A stretch of DNA of 6,893 nucleotides from an uncultured Lachnospira sp. Its GTDB lineage: Bacteria > Bacillota > Clostridia > Lachnospirales > Lachnospiraceae. The notes under the pieces were generated by a model. That model ran no database searches. It was not told the origin of the DNA and was given only the letters and a program-made list of their open reading frames with translations. Location: NCBI GenBank assembly GCA_947169835.1, contig CAMVRH010000050.1:1-6893 (forward strand). The letters are read 5' to 3'. Position numbers and translations under genes: made by a program. Shown in pieces: positions 1 through 6,607 of the stretch. The first letter of the stretch is position 1. Each line of letters opens with the position of its first letter.

Positions 1-1259
1 TTTATGCGGAGGCGGGTGATGGAGAGTCTAGTACAGACTTTGTCTTTGCCGGAGAGAGTGCAATTGCTAGTGAGTACACAGTTTATAAGAAATCGACTCC
101 ATTTAAAAATCAGGCGATAATAGCAGAAGTTGATATAGATGAAAAGAAGGATGCATTAGTAAGAAATCAATATGGACAGACTATTGCTAAGTCTGAAGAG
201 GGACCTTCTAAACACAAACGTCCTGAAATTGTAATGCTGGATGGTGATTATTGGTCAATGCCATCTGATATGTTAGGATTTAACCCGTTTATCCCTGATG
301 ATGAGCGCGACAAAGTTAAGATGTGTAAAAACATTTTGAAGATTCAGTCAAAGGCTTTGGTAAAGAGAATGAAGACTGTCGGCGCCGACAAATTGGTAGT
401 GGGCATATCTGGTGGACTTGATTCTACTTTGGCGCTAATTGCATGTGTGAATGCTTGTGATGAACTAAAGATTAATCACAAGAATATTATCGCAATTACT
501 ATGCCAGGTTTTGGAACAACTAGTAGAACACACGATAACGCTAGTAAGATGATGAGATTTTACGGCGTTACAAAAAAAGAAATAGATATCACAGAATCTG
601 TAAAGCAACATTTCGCAGATATCAAACACGGAATTAGAAATAAGAATGCTACATTCGAAAATGCGCAGGCTAGAATGCGCACAATGATTTTGATGGATGT
701 GGCTAATGACAATAACGCGTTGGTGGTAGGAACTGGAGACTTCTCTGAACTTGCTCTTGGATGGTGCACATACAATGGTGATCACATGGCTATGTATAGT
801 GTAAATGCAAACATTCCAAAGACTGTGATTAGAGAAGTGGTAAGTTACGAGGCAGATAGAATTAAGAATGAACGCCTAAGTAAGATTCTTAAAGATATAG
901 TAGATACGCCAGTTAGTCCAGAGCTTCTTCCAAGCAAGAAAGATAAGATTGCACAAAAGACTGAGGATATAGTAGGACCATATGAGTTGCACGATTTCTT
1001 CTTGTATGAGATAGTGTATTTAGGTAAAACCCCAAGTGAAGTGGAGTCGGATGCTATAGTTAACTTTATGGAGCAGTACAAGCCAGATGTAGTTAAGCAC
1101 TGGTTAAAAGTGTTTATAAAGAGATTCTTCTCACAACAGTTTAAGCGAAATTGTAGTCCAGATGGACCAGGGGTTTACTCATTTGGATTTTCACCAAGAG
1201 GCGGATTTATGATGCCATCAGACGCCTCAGCCAAAGTTTGGCTAGATTATTTAAAGTAG
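1..1259 (+). CDS. nadE: Glutamine-dependent NAD+ synthetase, 5'-truncated by window edge
   Basis: This enzyme makes NAD+ from deamido-NAD+ and ATP, using ammonia released from glutamine by an N-terminal nitrilase-type glutaminase domain; it is cytosolic. The frame is open from base 3 (418 codons visible) and ends in TAG at 1257-1259. Visible residues 1-77 resemble the end of the nitrilase domain (GESSTDFVFAG near residues 8-18, then an acidic EVDID stretch near 53-57). The synthetase domain follows: the ATP-pyrophosphatase loop SGGLDS at 136-141 (bases 408-425), an N-x-QAR motif near 220-224, GTGDFSE at 243-249, NGD at 258-260, then a PKT motif and VSPELLP, all typical of NadE. The ATG at 234 would give a 341-residue ammonia-type enzyme, but it has no convincing ribosome site and the homologous upstream frame argues against it. 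The glutaminase catalytic residues lie outside the window, so their integrity cannot be judged. The family's two-domain form is roughly 640 residues, which fits about 220 missing residues. Confidence 0.95.
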   Translation, partial: YAEAGDGESSTDFVFAGESAIASEYTVYKKSTPFKNQAIIAEVDIDEKKDALVRNQYGQTIAKSEEGPSKHKRPEIVMLDGDYWSMPSDMLGFNPFIPDDERDKVKMCKNILKIQSKALVKRMKTVGADKLVVGISGGLDSTLALIACVNACDELKINHKNIIAITMPGFGTTSRTHDNASKMMRFYGVTKKEIDITESVKQHFADIKHGIRNKNATFENAQARMRTMILMDVANDNNALVVGTGDFSELALGWCTYNGDHMAMYSVNANIPKTVIREVVSYEADRIKNERLSKILKDIVDTPVSPELLPSKKDKIAQKTEDIVGPYELHDFFLYEIVYLGKTPSEVESDAIVNFMEQYKPDVVKHWLKVFIKRFFSQQFKRNCSPDGPGVYSFGFSPRGGFMMPSDASAKVWLDYLK

Positions 1260-1293
1260 TACCTAATGAATGAACTTTATATATAGATTATTT

Positions 1294-1300
1294 AGGAGGA
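1294..1300 (+). promoter_or_regulatory. Ribosome binding site for the membrane-anchored protein gene
   Basis: AGGAGGA lies four bases before the ATG at 1305. It is close to the ideal Shine-Dalgarno sequence and clearly fixes that start. The 45-base gap after nadE is AT-rich and shows no terminator hairpin, so this gene may be read through from nadE. Confidence 0.85.
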
Positions 1301-1304
1301 TATT

Positions 1305-2024
1305 ATGAAAAAGAAAAATGGAATTATTATCGCACTATGTGTGGTAGTGGTAGCTTTGATAGTAATACTTGCATTTGTTCTTGGAAGAAACACTAGTAAA
1401 AAAGATGAAGTTACAAGTGCGCCAACAGTTGCACCTACTCAAGCTACACAGACAGCTGCTCAGACAGCAAAGAGTGATGTTAGTAAATCAGACATCAAAG
1501 TTGTAAAGAAGTATACAACTATTGAAGACGATGATTACAGTATGGTTTTAGTTCTTCAGAACAACGGAAAAGCAGATGCTGCAGTAGCAGTAACTGGAAA
1601 AATCTTTGACGGAGCTAATGCAAATGTTGGAACTGAAAGAGAATCTATCTTTATGGATCCAGGTTCTCAGTCTGTAGTTTGTCTAGACTTTGACACAGAG
1701 GGTGTTAAGGTGAAAGATGATGACTATAAGATTTCAGTTGCTGCAGCTACTAGTGTAAAACCTGGACTTAAGAACATAATGTACAAGAAAAAGGTGGTTG
1801 GAAACATTGTTAAAGTCACATCTAAGAATGAAGGCGACTTTGACTTAAAAGGAGTAGAGACACATGTATTGTTCTACCAGAAAGGCGAGCTAGTCGATAT
1901 CGAAAGTGAAGACATGATTGAGAATGATTCAGAAATCTTTACAAAGGGCACAGAGGTTAAACAGTCATTTGACACAAGAGAACAGTTCGACAAAGTAAAA
2001 GTTTACTATTCACAAGATCAATAA
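1305..2024 (+). CDS. Membrane-anchored extracytoplasmic protein with two FxLYD-like segments
   Basis: I do not recognise a specific function. The 239-residue product starts with KKK and a single hydrophobic helix (about residues 6-27), predicting an N-in, C-out anchor. A Thr/Ala/Pro/Gln-rich linker (about 34-60) resembles spacers through the cell envelope. The rest appears to be two similar beta-rich segments (about 64-146 and 163-236). Each contains an N-x-G motif, a later D/Q-containing turn followed by Gly (IFDGANANVG; FYQKGELVD), an acidic run, and an ending like 'dkvkv'. This pattern resembles FxLYD-type beta-sandwich domains found in many Gram-positive surface proteins; that assignment is inferred from the pattern only. 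The single Cys at residue 12 sits inside the helix, so there is no proper lipobox. The gene follows nadE by 45 bases and is closed by a strong terminator. Oddly, eight further in-frame codons with an acidic end follow the stop. Confidence 0.8.
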   Translation: MKKKNGIIIALCVVVVALIVILAFVLGRNTSKKDEVTSAPTVAPTQATQTAAQTAKSDVSKSDIKVVKKYTTIEDDDYSMVLVLQNNGKADAAVAVTGKIFDGANANVGTERESIFMDPGSQSVVCLDFDTEGVKVKDDDYKISVAAATSVKPGLKNIMYKKKVVGNIVKVTSKNEGDFDLKGVETHVLFYQKGELVDIESEDMIENDSEIFTKGTEVKQSFDTREQFDKVKVYYSQDQ

Positions 2025-2051
2025 CAGCCAGACGCAGAAGACGATGACTAA
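2025..2051 (+). other. In-frame acidic tail after the stop codon
   Basis: Directly after the TAA at 2022-2024 the same frame continues for eight codons, reading QPDAEDDD, and ends in a second TAA at 2049-2051. Asp/Glu-rich C-terminal ends are common on secreted proteins, and the composition fits the preceding protein. A simple reading is that the first stop arose by one base change (for example CAA or GAA to TAA) in a formerly longer gene. Readthrough or a sequencing error are alternatives. Eight codons is short enough to be chance. Confidence 0.4.
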
Positions 2052-2063
2052 ACAATAAATAAT

Positions 2064-2096
2064 AAAACACCAGTTGTTAATTCAACTGGTGTTTTT
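2064..2096. terminator. Bidirectional intrinsic terminator between convergent genes
   Basis: A perfect 13-base-pair inverted repeat pairs 2064-2076 with 2083-2095 around a six-base loop. The core is ACACCAGTTG with its complement. On the plus strand the right arm ends in TTTTT, giving the U-tract for the membrane-anchored protein gene. On the minus strand the AAAA at 2064-2067, with more A/T beyond, gives a U-tract for azlCD. The TAA stop of azlD (2095-2097 on the minus strand) touches the outermost base of the stem. Confidence 0.9.
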
Positions 2097-2400
2097 ATAT
2101 GAATAGTTCTGTTATAAACACGACTATACAACTGACTGCAGCTGTTATAAATAAGTTTGGCTTTTTCCAAGCAACTATAATGGCTGCTATTAGTGCAAGC
2201 GTGCCAGAAATCCAAGACTGTGTTGCGTTTATAATAGCTGGGAATGTCATAACTGAAAGTGTGACATATGGCACGTAGTATAGAAACGATCTTATATATT
2301 TATTCTTTATTTCTTTCCTAATTAACGTGATTGGCAAAACCCTAATCAAGTATGTGACAATAGTCATTAGAAGGAGTGTAATATAAAACTTACTGTTCAT
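2095..2400 (-). CDS. azlD: AzlD-family branched-chain amino-acid transport subunit
   Basis: This is the small subunit of an AzlCD permease. In Bacillus subtilis the AzlCD pair is linked to export of branched-chain amino acids and resistance to 4-azaleucine. The 101-residue product has the usual size for AzlD and about four hydrophobic segments (roughly residues 5-27, 36-57, 63-78 and 82-101). It carries the family-typical R-V-L-P motif at 20-23 and a YVPYVTLSVMTFPA stretch at 42-55. It starts inside the end of azlC with an 11-base overlap in another frame and has a strong ribosome site, so the two are translationally linked. The stop codon abuts the shared terminator. The exact substrate cannot be told from sequence; export of leucine, isoleucine or valine is the family expectation. 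Confidence 0.88.
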   Translation of the reverse strand: MNSKFYITLLLMTIVTYLIRVLPITLIRKEIKNKYIRSFLYYVPYVTLSVMTFPAIINATQSWISGTLALIAAIIVAWKKPNLFITAAVSCIVVFITELFI

Positions 2401-3109
2401 CTTGAGCCTCCTTCACCGGTTTTATTATCGAAAAGATTCCTGCAATCACAACGGTAAGAACAATTATCTTTATACCGCTATCAATTCCTTTAACAACTGG
2501 AATAACTGAAAGCAAGTAGCTTGCCACAAAACTAACTACAATAACAGCAGCCACTACTTTGTTTTTCTTTCCCTCAGGAATAATAATTGCAATAAACATA
2601 CCAAACAAACCAACACTCAGTGCGCTAATAACACTTTCCGGCAAAACATTGCCGAGCGCCACGCCCAGAGCAGTACCAACTACCCAGCCAGGTGAAGCCA
2701 CAGTAGCCATACCGAAAATGTAGTATGGGTTAAGCTTTCCTTCGACGGCGATGGCTGCGCCAAAGATCTCATCAGTAATAAAATAACCCATAATAAGTCG
2801 CTTCCACACAGGAGTGTCCTCAGGAATCTTTTGACTGAGAGAACATGACATCAAAAGGTATCTAGCATTAGCCACTAACTCCATCAACACCATCACAAGA
2901 ATAGTAGTGCCTGCGCCAAAGAGAGTGATGAAAATGTACTCTCCAGCAGATGCGTGGAGCCCAAAACTCATTAGTGCAGACTTAATGACAGAAATCTTGG
3001 CAGCTTTGGCTTGGATGCCTAGCGCAAAAGCCACAGCAAAATAACCAAGCCCGATAGGTATGCCTGTTTCTAATCCTTTTATATACGCTTTTTTGTTTGA
3101 ATGTTCCAT
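2390..3109 (-). CDS. azlC: AzlC-family branched-chain amino-acid permease, large subunit
   Basis: This is the large membrane subunit of an AzlCD-type exporter of branched-chain amino acids. With the start chosen here it has 239 residues, the usual family length. It shows several hydrophobic segments (about 16-34, 57-79, 130-153, 160-178, 187-206 and 211-229). It has the conserved NARYLLMSCSL stretch at 81-91 and a TDE motif at 112-114, both typical of AzlC. The frame is open to an earlier ATG at 3178, which would add 23 residues. That start has no ribosome site, and it would place the coding sequence across the likely promoter. The ATG at 3109 has AAAGGA nine bases upstream and gives the expected N-terminus (short charged region, then the first helix). 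azlD follows with an 11-base overlap. Confidence 0.9.
   Translation of the reverse strand: MEHSNKKAYIKGLETGIPIGLGYFAVAFALGIQAKAAKISVIKSALMSFGLHASAGEYIFITLFGAGTTILVMVLMELVANARYLLMSCSLSQKIPEDTPVWKRLIMGYFITDEIFGAAIAVEGKLNPYYIFGMATVASPGWVVGTALGVALGNVLPESVISALSVGLFGMFIAIIIPEGKKNKVVAAVIVVSFVASYLLSVIPVVKGIDSGIKIIVLTVVIAGIFSIIKPVKEAQDEQ
2407..2413 (-). promoter_or_regulatory. Ribosome binding site for azlD, inside azlC
   Basis: On the minus strand AAGGAGG lies six bases before the azlD ATG (2398-2400). It sits within the last codons of azlC, where it encodes part of the VKEAQDEQ end. This supports the chosen azlD start and coupled translation. Confidence 0.85.
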
Positions 3110-3118
3110 ATGTTTAAA

Positions 3119-3124
3119 TCCTTT
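3119..3124 (-). promoter_or_regulatory. Ribosome binding site deciding the azlC start
   Basis: AAAGGA on the minus strand lies nine bases before the ATG at 3107-3109. No comparable site precedes the alternative ATG at 3176-3178, so this site favours the shorter azlC. Confidence 0.7.
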
Positions 3125-3135
3125 ACGCAAAGAAT

Positions 3136-3164
3136 ATAATAATACATTTTTATCTAATAAACAA
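3136..3164 (-). promoter_or_regulatory. Putative sigma-A promoter for azlCD
   Basis: On the minus strand a TTGTTT (-35, bases 3159-3164) is followed after 17 bases by TATTAT (-10, bases 3136-3141). Transcription would start near 3129, leaving a leader of about 20 bases that just holds the ribosome site. Such a leader is too short for a T-box or other leader-RNA control, so any regulation would act at the DNA. The region is very AT-rich, so a chance match is possible. Confidence 0.5.
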
Positions 3165-3196
3165 ATCAAATGTACCATTTATTGGACGGCTATTTA

Positions 3197-3205
3197 TGGT
3201 ATAAT
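3197..3205 (+). promoter_or_regulatory. Extended -10 promoter for addBA
   Basis: A perfect TATAAT at 3200-3205 is preceded by TGG at 3197-3199, giving an extended -10 element. At 16-18 base spacing no good -35 is present (ATTTAT at 3177-3182 is the best at 17). A TTGGAC at 3182-3187 looks like a -35 but is only 12 bases away. Extended -10 promoters can work without a -35. The start point would lie near 3212, about 15 bases before the addB ATG. Confidence 0.7.
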
Positions 3206-3213
3206 ACTAAACA

Positions 3214-3220
3214 GTGAGGG
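3214..3220 (+). promoter_or_regulatory. Ribosome binding site for addB
   Basis: GTGAGGG lies six bases before the ATG at 3227. Its GAGGG core and spacing suit the start, which also gives the expected AddB N-terminus leading directly into the Walker A loop. Confidence 0.65.
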
Positions 3221-3226
3221 CACGGA

Positions 3227-6200
3227 ATGTTAAATTTTATTATTGGAACCGCAGGTAGCGGAAAATCTTATGAATTACAACAAAAGTTAATAAAAGAATC
3301 TACTGATAATCCAGATAGTAGATTCGTTCTTTTGGTGCCAGATCAATACTCATTGGAAGCTCAAAAAGAAATTCTAGATAAGCATCCTAACCACGGTGCT
3401 TTTAATATTGAGGTTTCAAGTTTTAACCGTTTGGCCTATGAAGTGCTAGATGAACAGGGCTTTGGCGAAGCCAAAATGATGGATGAACTTACTAAATCAA
3501 TTTTGGTTAGAAAAGCTTTGATAGATTGCGCAAAGGATTTGAAAGTCTATGGCGGAAAGGTTAATATGCCAGGCTTTACTGAGAAGGTAAAGTCTATTTT
3601 GGATGAGCTAGGACAGTATGATATTGATGATGCAAGACTTGATGAGATTATTGGAGAGTGCGAAGGCACACTTCAGAATAAATTAAAAGATGTCCAGATA
3701 ATTAGAGATAGCTTTAATAAATATGTTGATAAACAAAACTTAACAAGAGAAGAGCTGCTTGATAAGTTTATGGACCTGATGGATGGTTCAGACATTATCA
3801 AAAATACATATATTTATATTGACGGTTTTACTGGATTTACACCTATTCAGGAAAAGGTTATTGGTAAGCTATCAACATTTGCAAAAGATGTAACAGTGAC
3901 AGCAACACTTAAGACTAATGAAGTAGATGGCATTGTTGCCTTAGCTAAGGATAAAGGATTAAGGCTTGAAGATAGAAAAGAAAAGATAAATGAGTTAATG
4001 CCAGAGGATGGATTGTATCTTTTGGGACAAAAAACCGTTTATCATTTGGCTAAAGATAATGATATTAACGAAATCAAAAAAGTAGAAAATGAAAGTGACA
4101 AACCTTACAGAATAAAAGATAATGAAGTTTTGTCATTTGTATCAAATAACATTTTTGGACAGGATACAAATATTTATGACCAACCTCAGGATTCTTTGGA
4201 GATTCATGAGGCTAATTCTCCAGAAAATGAAGTACTTTCTGTAGTTAAGACTATATCGTCTCTAGTACGCAAAGGAGACTACAGATACCGTGATTTTGCG
4301 ATTATTACGGGAGATATGGAGAATTACTACAAATATATACGAAAACTCTTTAAAAAGTACAAAATACCCGTTTTTATTGATTATAAGAGGAGTACAGCAG
4401 AGAATCTGTTCGCAGATTTGATTATTTCGCTTATTCGTATTGTTGAGTATAACTTCTCATATCATAGCCTTTTCAAATTATTAAGAACTGGCATTACACC
4501 TATCAGTGAGAGTGATATAGATTTAATCGAAAACTATGTAATCACATTTAGAAGAACTACTTTTAAGAGTTTTTCTATGGAATGGAAGAGAGAGATGAAT
4601 GGCATTGATTTGAAGCAAATCAATGATATTCGAGTGCGTATTTATGATCTGTTTAAAGATTACATGAGAGCCATGACAAAGAAGGGTGTCAATGTAGGTG
4701 ATTATTGTCAGGCTATATATGCATTCTTAGAGAAACTAAAAGTTAATGAAAAGATAGAAGAATATATTGAGCAGTTTAGAGAGAATAAAGAGTATGCCCT
4801 AGAGGACGAGTATACTCAAGTTTATGCTGCCATTATTAAATTATTGGAGAGCTTGGAAGATACTCTAAAAGACGAAACTATCAATATGGACGACTTTGAA
4901 AAACTAGTTTTAAGCGGAATAGAAGAACTCAAGATTGGTATCATTCCTCCAGGAATAGATGATGTTATGGTGGGTGATATTGAACGTACTCGTCTAAAAG
5001 ATATTAAGAAGATGATTTTCTTGGTTGGTGCTAATGATGGAATTATTCCAAAGGTTTCAGATACTGCCACTATAGTTAATGACTCTGACAGAGAAGAACT
5101 CAAAAAACAAAATGTTGAACTAGCGCCTACTACCAAAGAAAATGTATTTAAGCAGATGTTCTATTTGTATACAATGCTCACTAAACCTACTGAAAAATTT
5201 GTGGTTTCATATAGCACACAGGATATTGATTCTAAATCTATTAAGGAATCGTACTTTGTCGATATGCTTATCAGGATGCTTCCAAAAACTGAGATTATTA
5301 AAGACTATGAAAACAAAGTAGAGGCGGCAGACATTATTAATGAGAACATAGCCTTTGATTATATTGCAAGTAGCGGATGGGCTCGCAGAAAGAACGAGCA
5401 GACCGACGAAGAAAAAGAAATATACAATGCTATCTCTAGCATTTTTAGAGAAGATGAGAAAAATGAAAGAGTACTTGAGTTAATCAGAAGAGGAACATTC
5501 TTTAACTTTAAGAATCCTAAACTCTCTAAGGAGACTGCTAGTGATTTATACGGAGATAGCGAAAGCATTAAAGTAACAAGAGCGCAAAGATTTGTGGCTT
5601 GTCCGTTTGATCAGTTTTTAACAGACGGTTTAGGACTTAGAGAAAGAGAAGTATATGAATTAAGTCCTATGGAAAAGGGAAATATCGAGCATGCCATTTT
5701 GGAACATTTCTTTGGCGAGGTCAAGAGTCTTAATATTAACCTAAGAACAGAAAAGAAAGAAAAGATAGATGATATTTTAGATAAGTGTATAAAAGAACAC
5801 CTGGAAAGCGATAAACTCAGTGAGTTCTTTAATGAAGATCCGTCTAGAGAGTTTACTAAAGCTCAACTTGCAAAGATGGCTAAAGAGAGTGTGGAAGTGC
5901 TCGTGTCACATCTTAATAGAGGTAAGTTTGAAGTATCTAATATTGAAGAGATGGCTAGTGGCGGAAAGGCTGACAGAGTTGATACTTTTATAGAGGGAGA
6001 TAATGTCTACGTAAAAGTAATCGATTACAAGACTGGCAACAAGAATTTTAAATATAGCGAACTAGTTTCTGGATATGATATTCAAGTGTTTGTTTATCTT
6101 AAGGATGCTATGGAAAGGGAAAAAAGAGAACATTCCGATAAGCATATCATTCCAGCAGGAGCATTTTATTTCCATGTTTCAAATCCATATGTAACTAAAA

Positions 6201-6607
6201 CATCTAAGATTGGGGAAACTGTGGATGATGGAGCATCAAAAGAGCAGAGAAACACTAATTATATTATGGAAGGATTACTTAACTCGGATTGTGTGGAAGC
6301 ATTTGACGAGGAAAATAATGTCACCGAGATTATAAAGAAAGATAGCAGAAGCGCAGATGAATTTGCTGTTAATTCAGAGGAGTATGATGAAGTTTTAAAT
6401 TTCATAGATGACAAACTTGAGAAAGTTAGAAGTGAGATTATCGGTGGAAATATAGATATAGATCCATATGACGGAGTATGCGAATGGTGTGAATACAAAG
6501 GCATATGTAGAGTTGATATGAAATTTGAAGAACCTAAGAAATTAGAGAGCATAGGAAAAAAAGAAGCGTTAGAAGCTATTAATGGAGAGAGCGATGTCGA
6601 AGATTAA
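3227..6607 (+). CDS. addB: AddB, ATP-dependent helicase/nuclease subunit B
   Basis: AddB pairs with AddA to form the helicase-nuclease that unwinds and trims double-strand DNA ends for RecA-dependent repair, the counterpart of RecBCD in many Gram-positives. The 1126-residue product is close to the B. subtilis length (about 1166). It begins with a Walker A loop GTAGSGKS (7-14), followed by LVPDQYS (36-42), YIDGFTGFTP (197-206), a YRDFAII stretch (354-360), a VGDIERTRL stretch (582-590) and FLVGANDGIIP (598-608), all AddB landmarks. The C-terminal RecB-like nuclease shows G-x3-H (818-822), GKADRVD (913-919, Asp916), DYK (933-935) and Q-x3-Y (953-957). The four expected iron-sulphur cysteines are present: C792 and C1085, C1088, C1094 in C-x2-C-x5-C spacing. 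It appears intact and nuclease-competent. It has its own promoter and overlaps addA by 14 bases. Confidence 0.97.
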   Translation: MLNFIIGTAGSGKSYELQQKLIKESTDNPDSRFVLLVPDQYSLEAQKEILDKHPNHGAFNIEVSSFNRLAYEVLDEQGFGEAKMMDELTKSILVRKALIDCAKDLKVYGGKVNMPGFTEKVKSILDELGQYDIDDARLDEIIGECEGTLQNKLKDVQIIRDSFNKYVDKQNLTREELLDKFMDLMDGSDIIKNTYIYIDGFTGFTPIQEKVIGKLSTFAKDVTVTATLKTNEVDGIVALAKDKGLRLEDRKEKINELMPEDGLYLLGQKTVYHLAKDNDINEIKKVENESDKPYRIKDNEVLSFVSNNIFGQDTNIYDQPQDSLEIHEANSPENEVLSVVKTISSLVRKGDYRYRDFAIITGDMENYYKYIRKLFKKYKIPVFIDYKRSTAENLFADLIISLIRIVEYNFSYHSLFKLLRTGITPISESDIDLIENYVITFRRTTFKSFSMEWKREMNGIDLKQINDIRVRIYDLFKDYMRAMTKKGVNVGDYCQAIYAFLEKLKVNEKIEEYIEQFRENKEYALEDEYTQVYAAIIKLLESLEDTLKDETINMDDFEKLVLSGIEELKIGIIPPGIDDVMVGDIERTRLKDIKKMIFLVGANDGIIPKVSDTATIVNDSDREELKKQNVELAPTTKENVFKQMFYLYTMLTKPTEKFVVSYSTQDIDSKSIKESYFVDMLIRMLPKTEIIKDYENKVEAADIINENIAFDYIASSGWARRKNEQTDEEKEIYNAISSIFREDEKNERVLELIRRGTFFNFKNPKLSKETASDLYGDSESIKVTRAQRFVACPFDQFLTDGLGLREREVYELSPMEKGNIEHAILEHFFGEVKSLNINLRTEKKEKIDDILDKCIKEHLESDKLSEFFNEDPSREFTKAQLAKMAKESVEVLVSHLNRGKFEVSNIEEMASGGKADRVDTFIEGDNVYVKVIDYKTGNKNFKYSELVSGYDIQVFVYLKDAMEREKREHSDKHIIPAGAFYFHVSNPYVTKTSKIGETVDDGASKEQRNTNYIMEGLLNSDCVEAFDEENNVTEIIKKDSRSADEFAVNSEEYDEVLNFIDDKLEKVRSEIIGGNIDIDPYDGVCEWCEYKGICRVDMKFEEPKKLESIGKKEALEAINGESDVED
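6584..6589 (+). promoter_or_regulatory. Ribosome binding site for addA, inside addB
   Basis: GGAGAG lies four bases before the ATG at 6594 and is embedded in the last codons of addB. Together with the 14-base gene overlap it points to translational coupling of the two subunits. Confidence 0.75.

Noticed and set aside
465..785. Minus-strand open frames inside nadE (465-785, 560-775, 845-1081)
   Set aside because: They lie wholly within a strongly supported gene, have no ribosome sites that I can see, and encode Ser/Cys/Ile-rich sequences typical of the antisense of AT-rich genes.
1260..1304. Separate promoter for the anchored protein gene, from the TATATATAGATT stretch
   Set aside because: It is -10-like only because the spacer is AT-rich. 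I find no acceptable -35 at normal spacing, and the nadE stop lies where it would have to be.
1305..1385. Lipoprotein signal peptide for the anchored protein
   Set aside because: The only early Cys (residue 12) is followed by about 14 more hydrophobic residues, and there is no Leu-x-x-Cys box at the helix end. A transmembrane anchor fits better.
3110..3226. T-box or amino-acid riboswitch controlling azlCD
   Set aside because: The possible leader is only about 20 bases if the promoter is right, and at most about 117 bases of intergenic DNA. I see no T-box motif or stem series.
4822..5136. Minus-strand open frames inside addB and over the addB-addA junction (4822-5136, 5359-5568, 6259-6552, 6569-6763)
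   Set aside because: Their Ser/Leu/Ile-rich products mirror the Glu/Lys/Asp-rich coding strand. The last one is the antisense of the AddA Walker A region.
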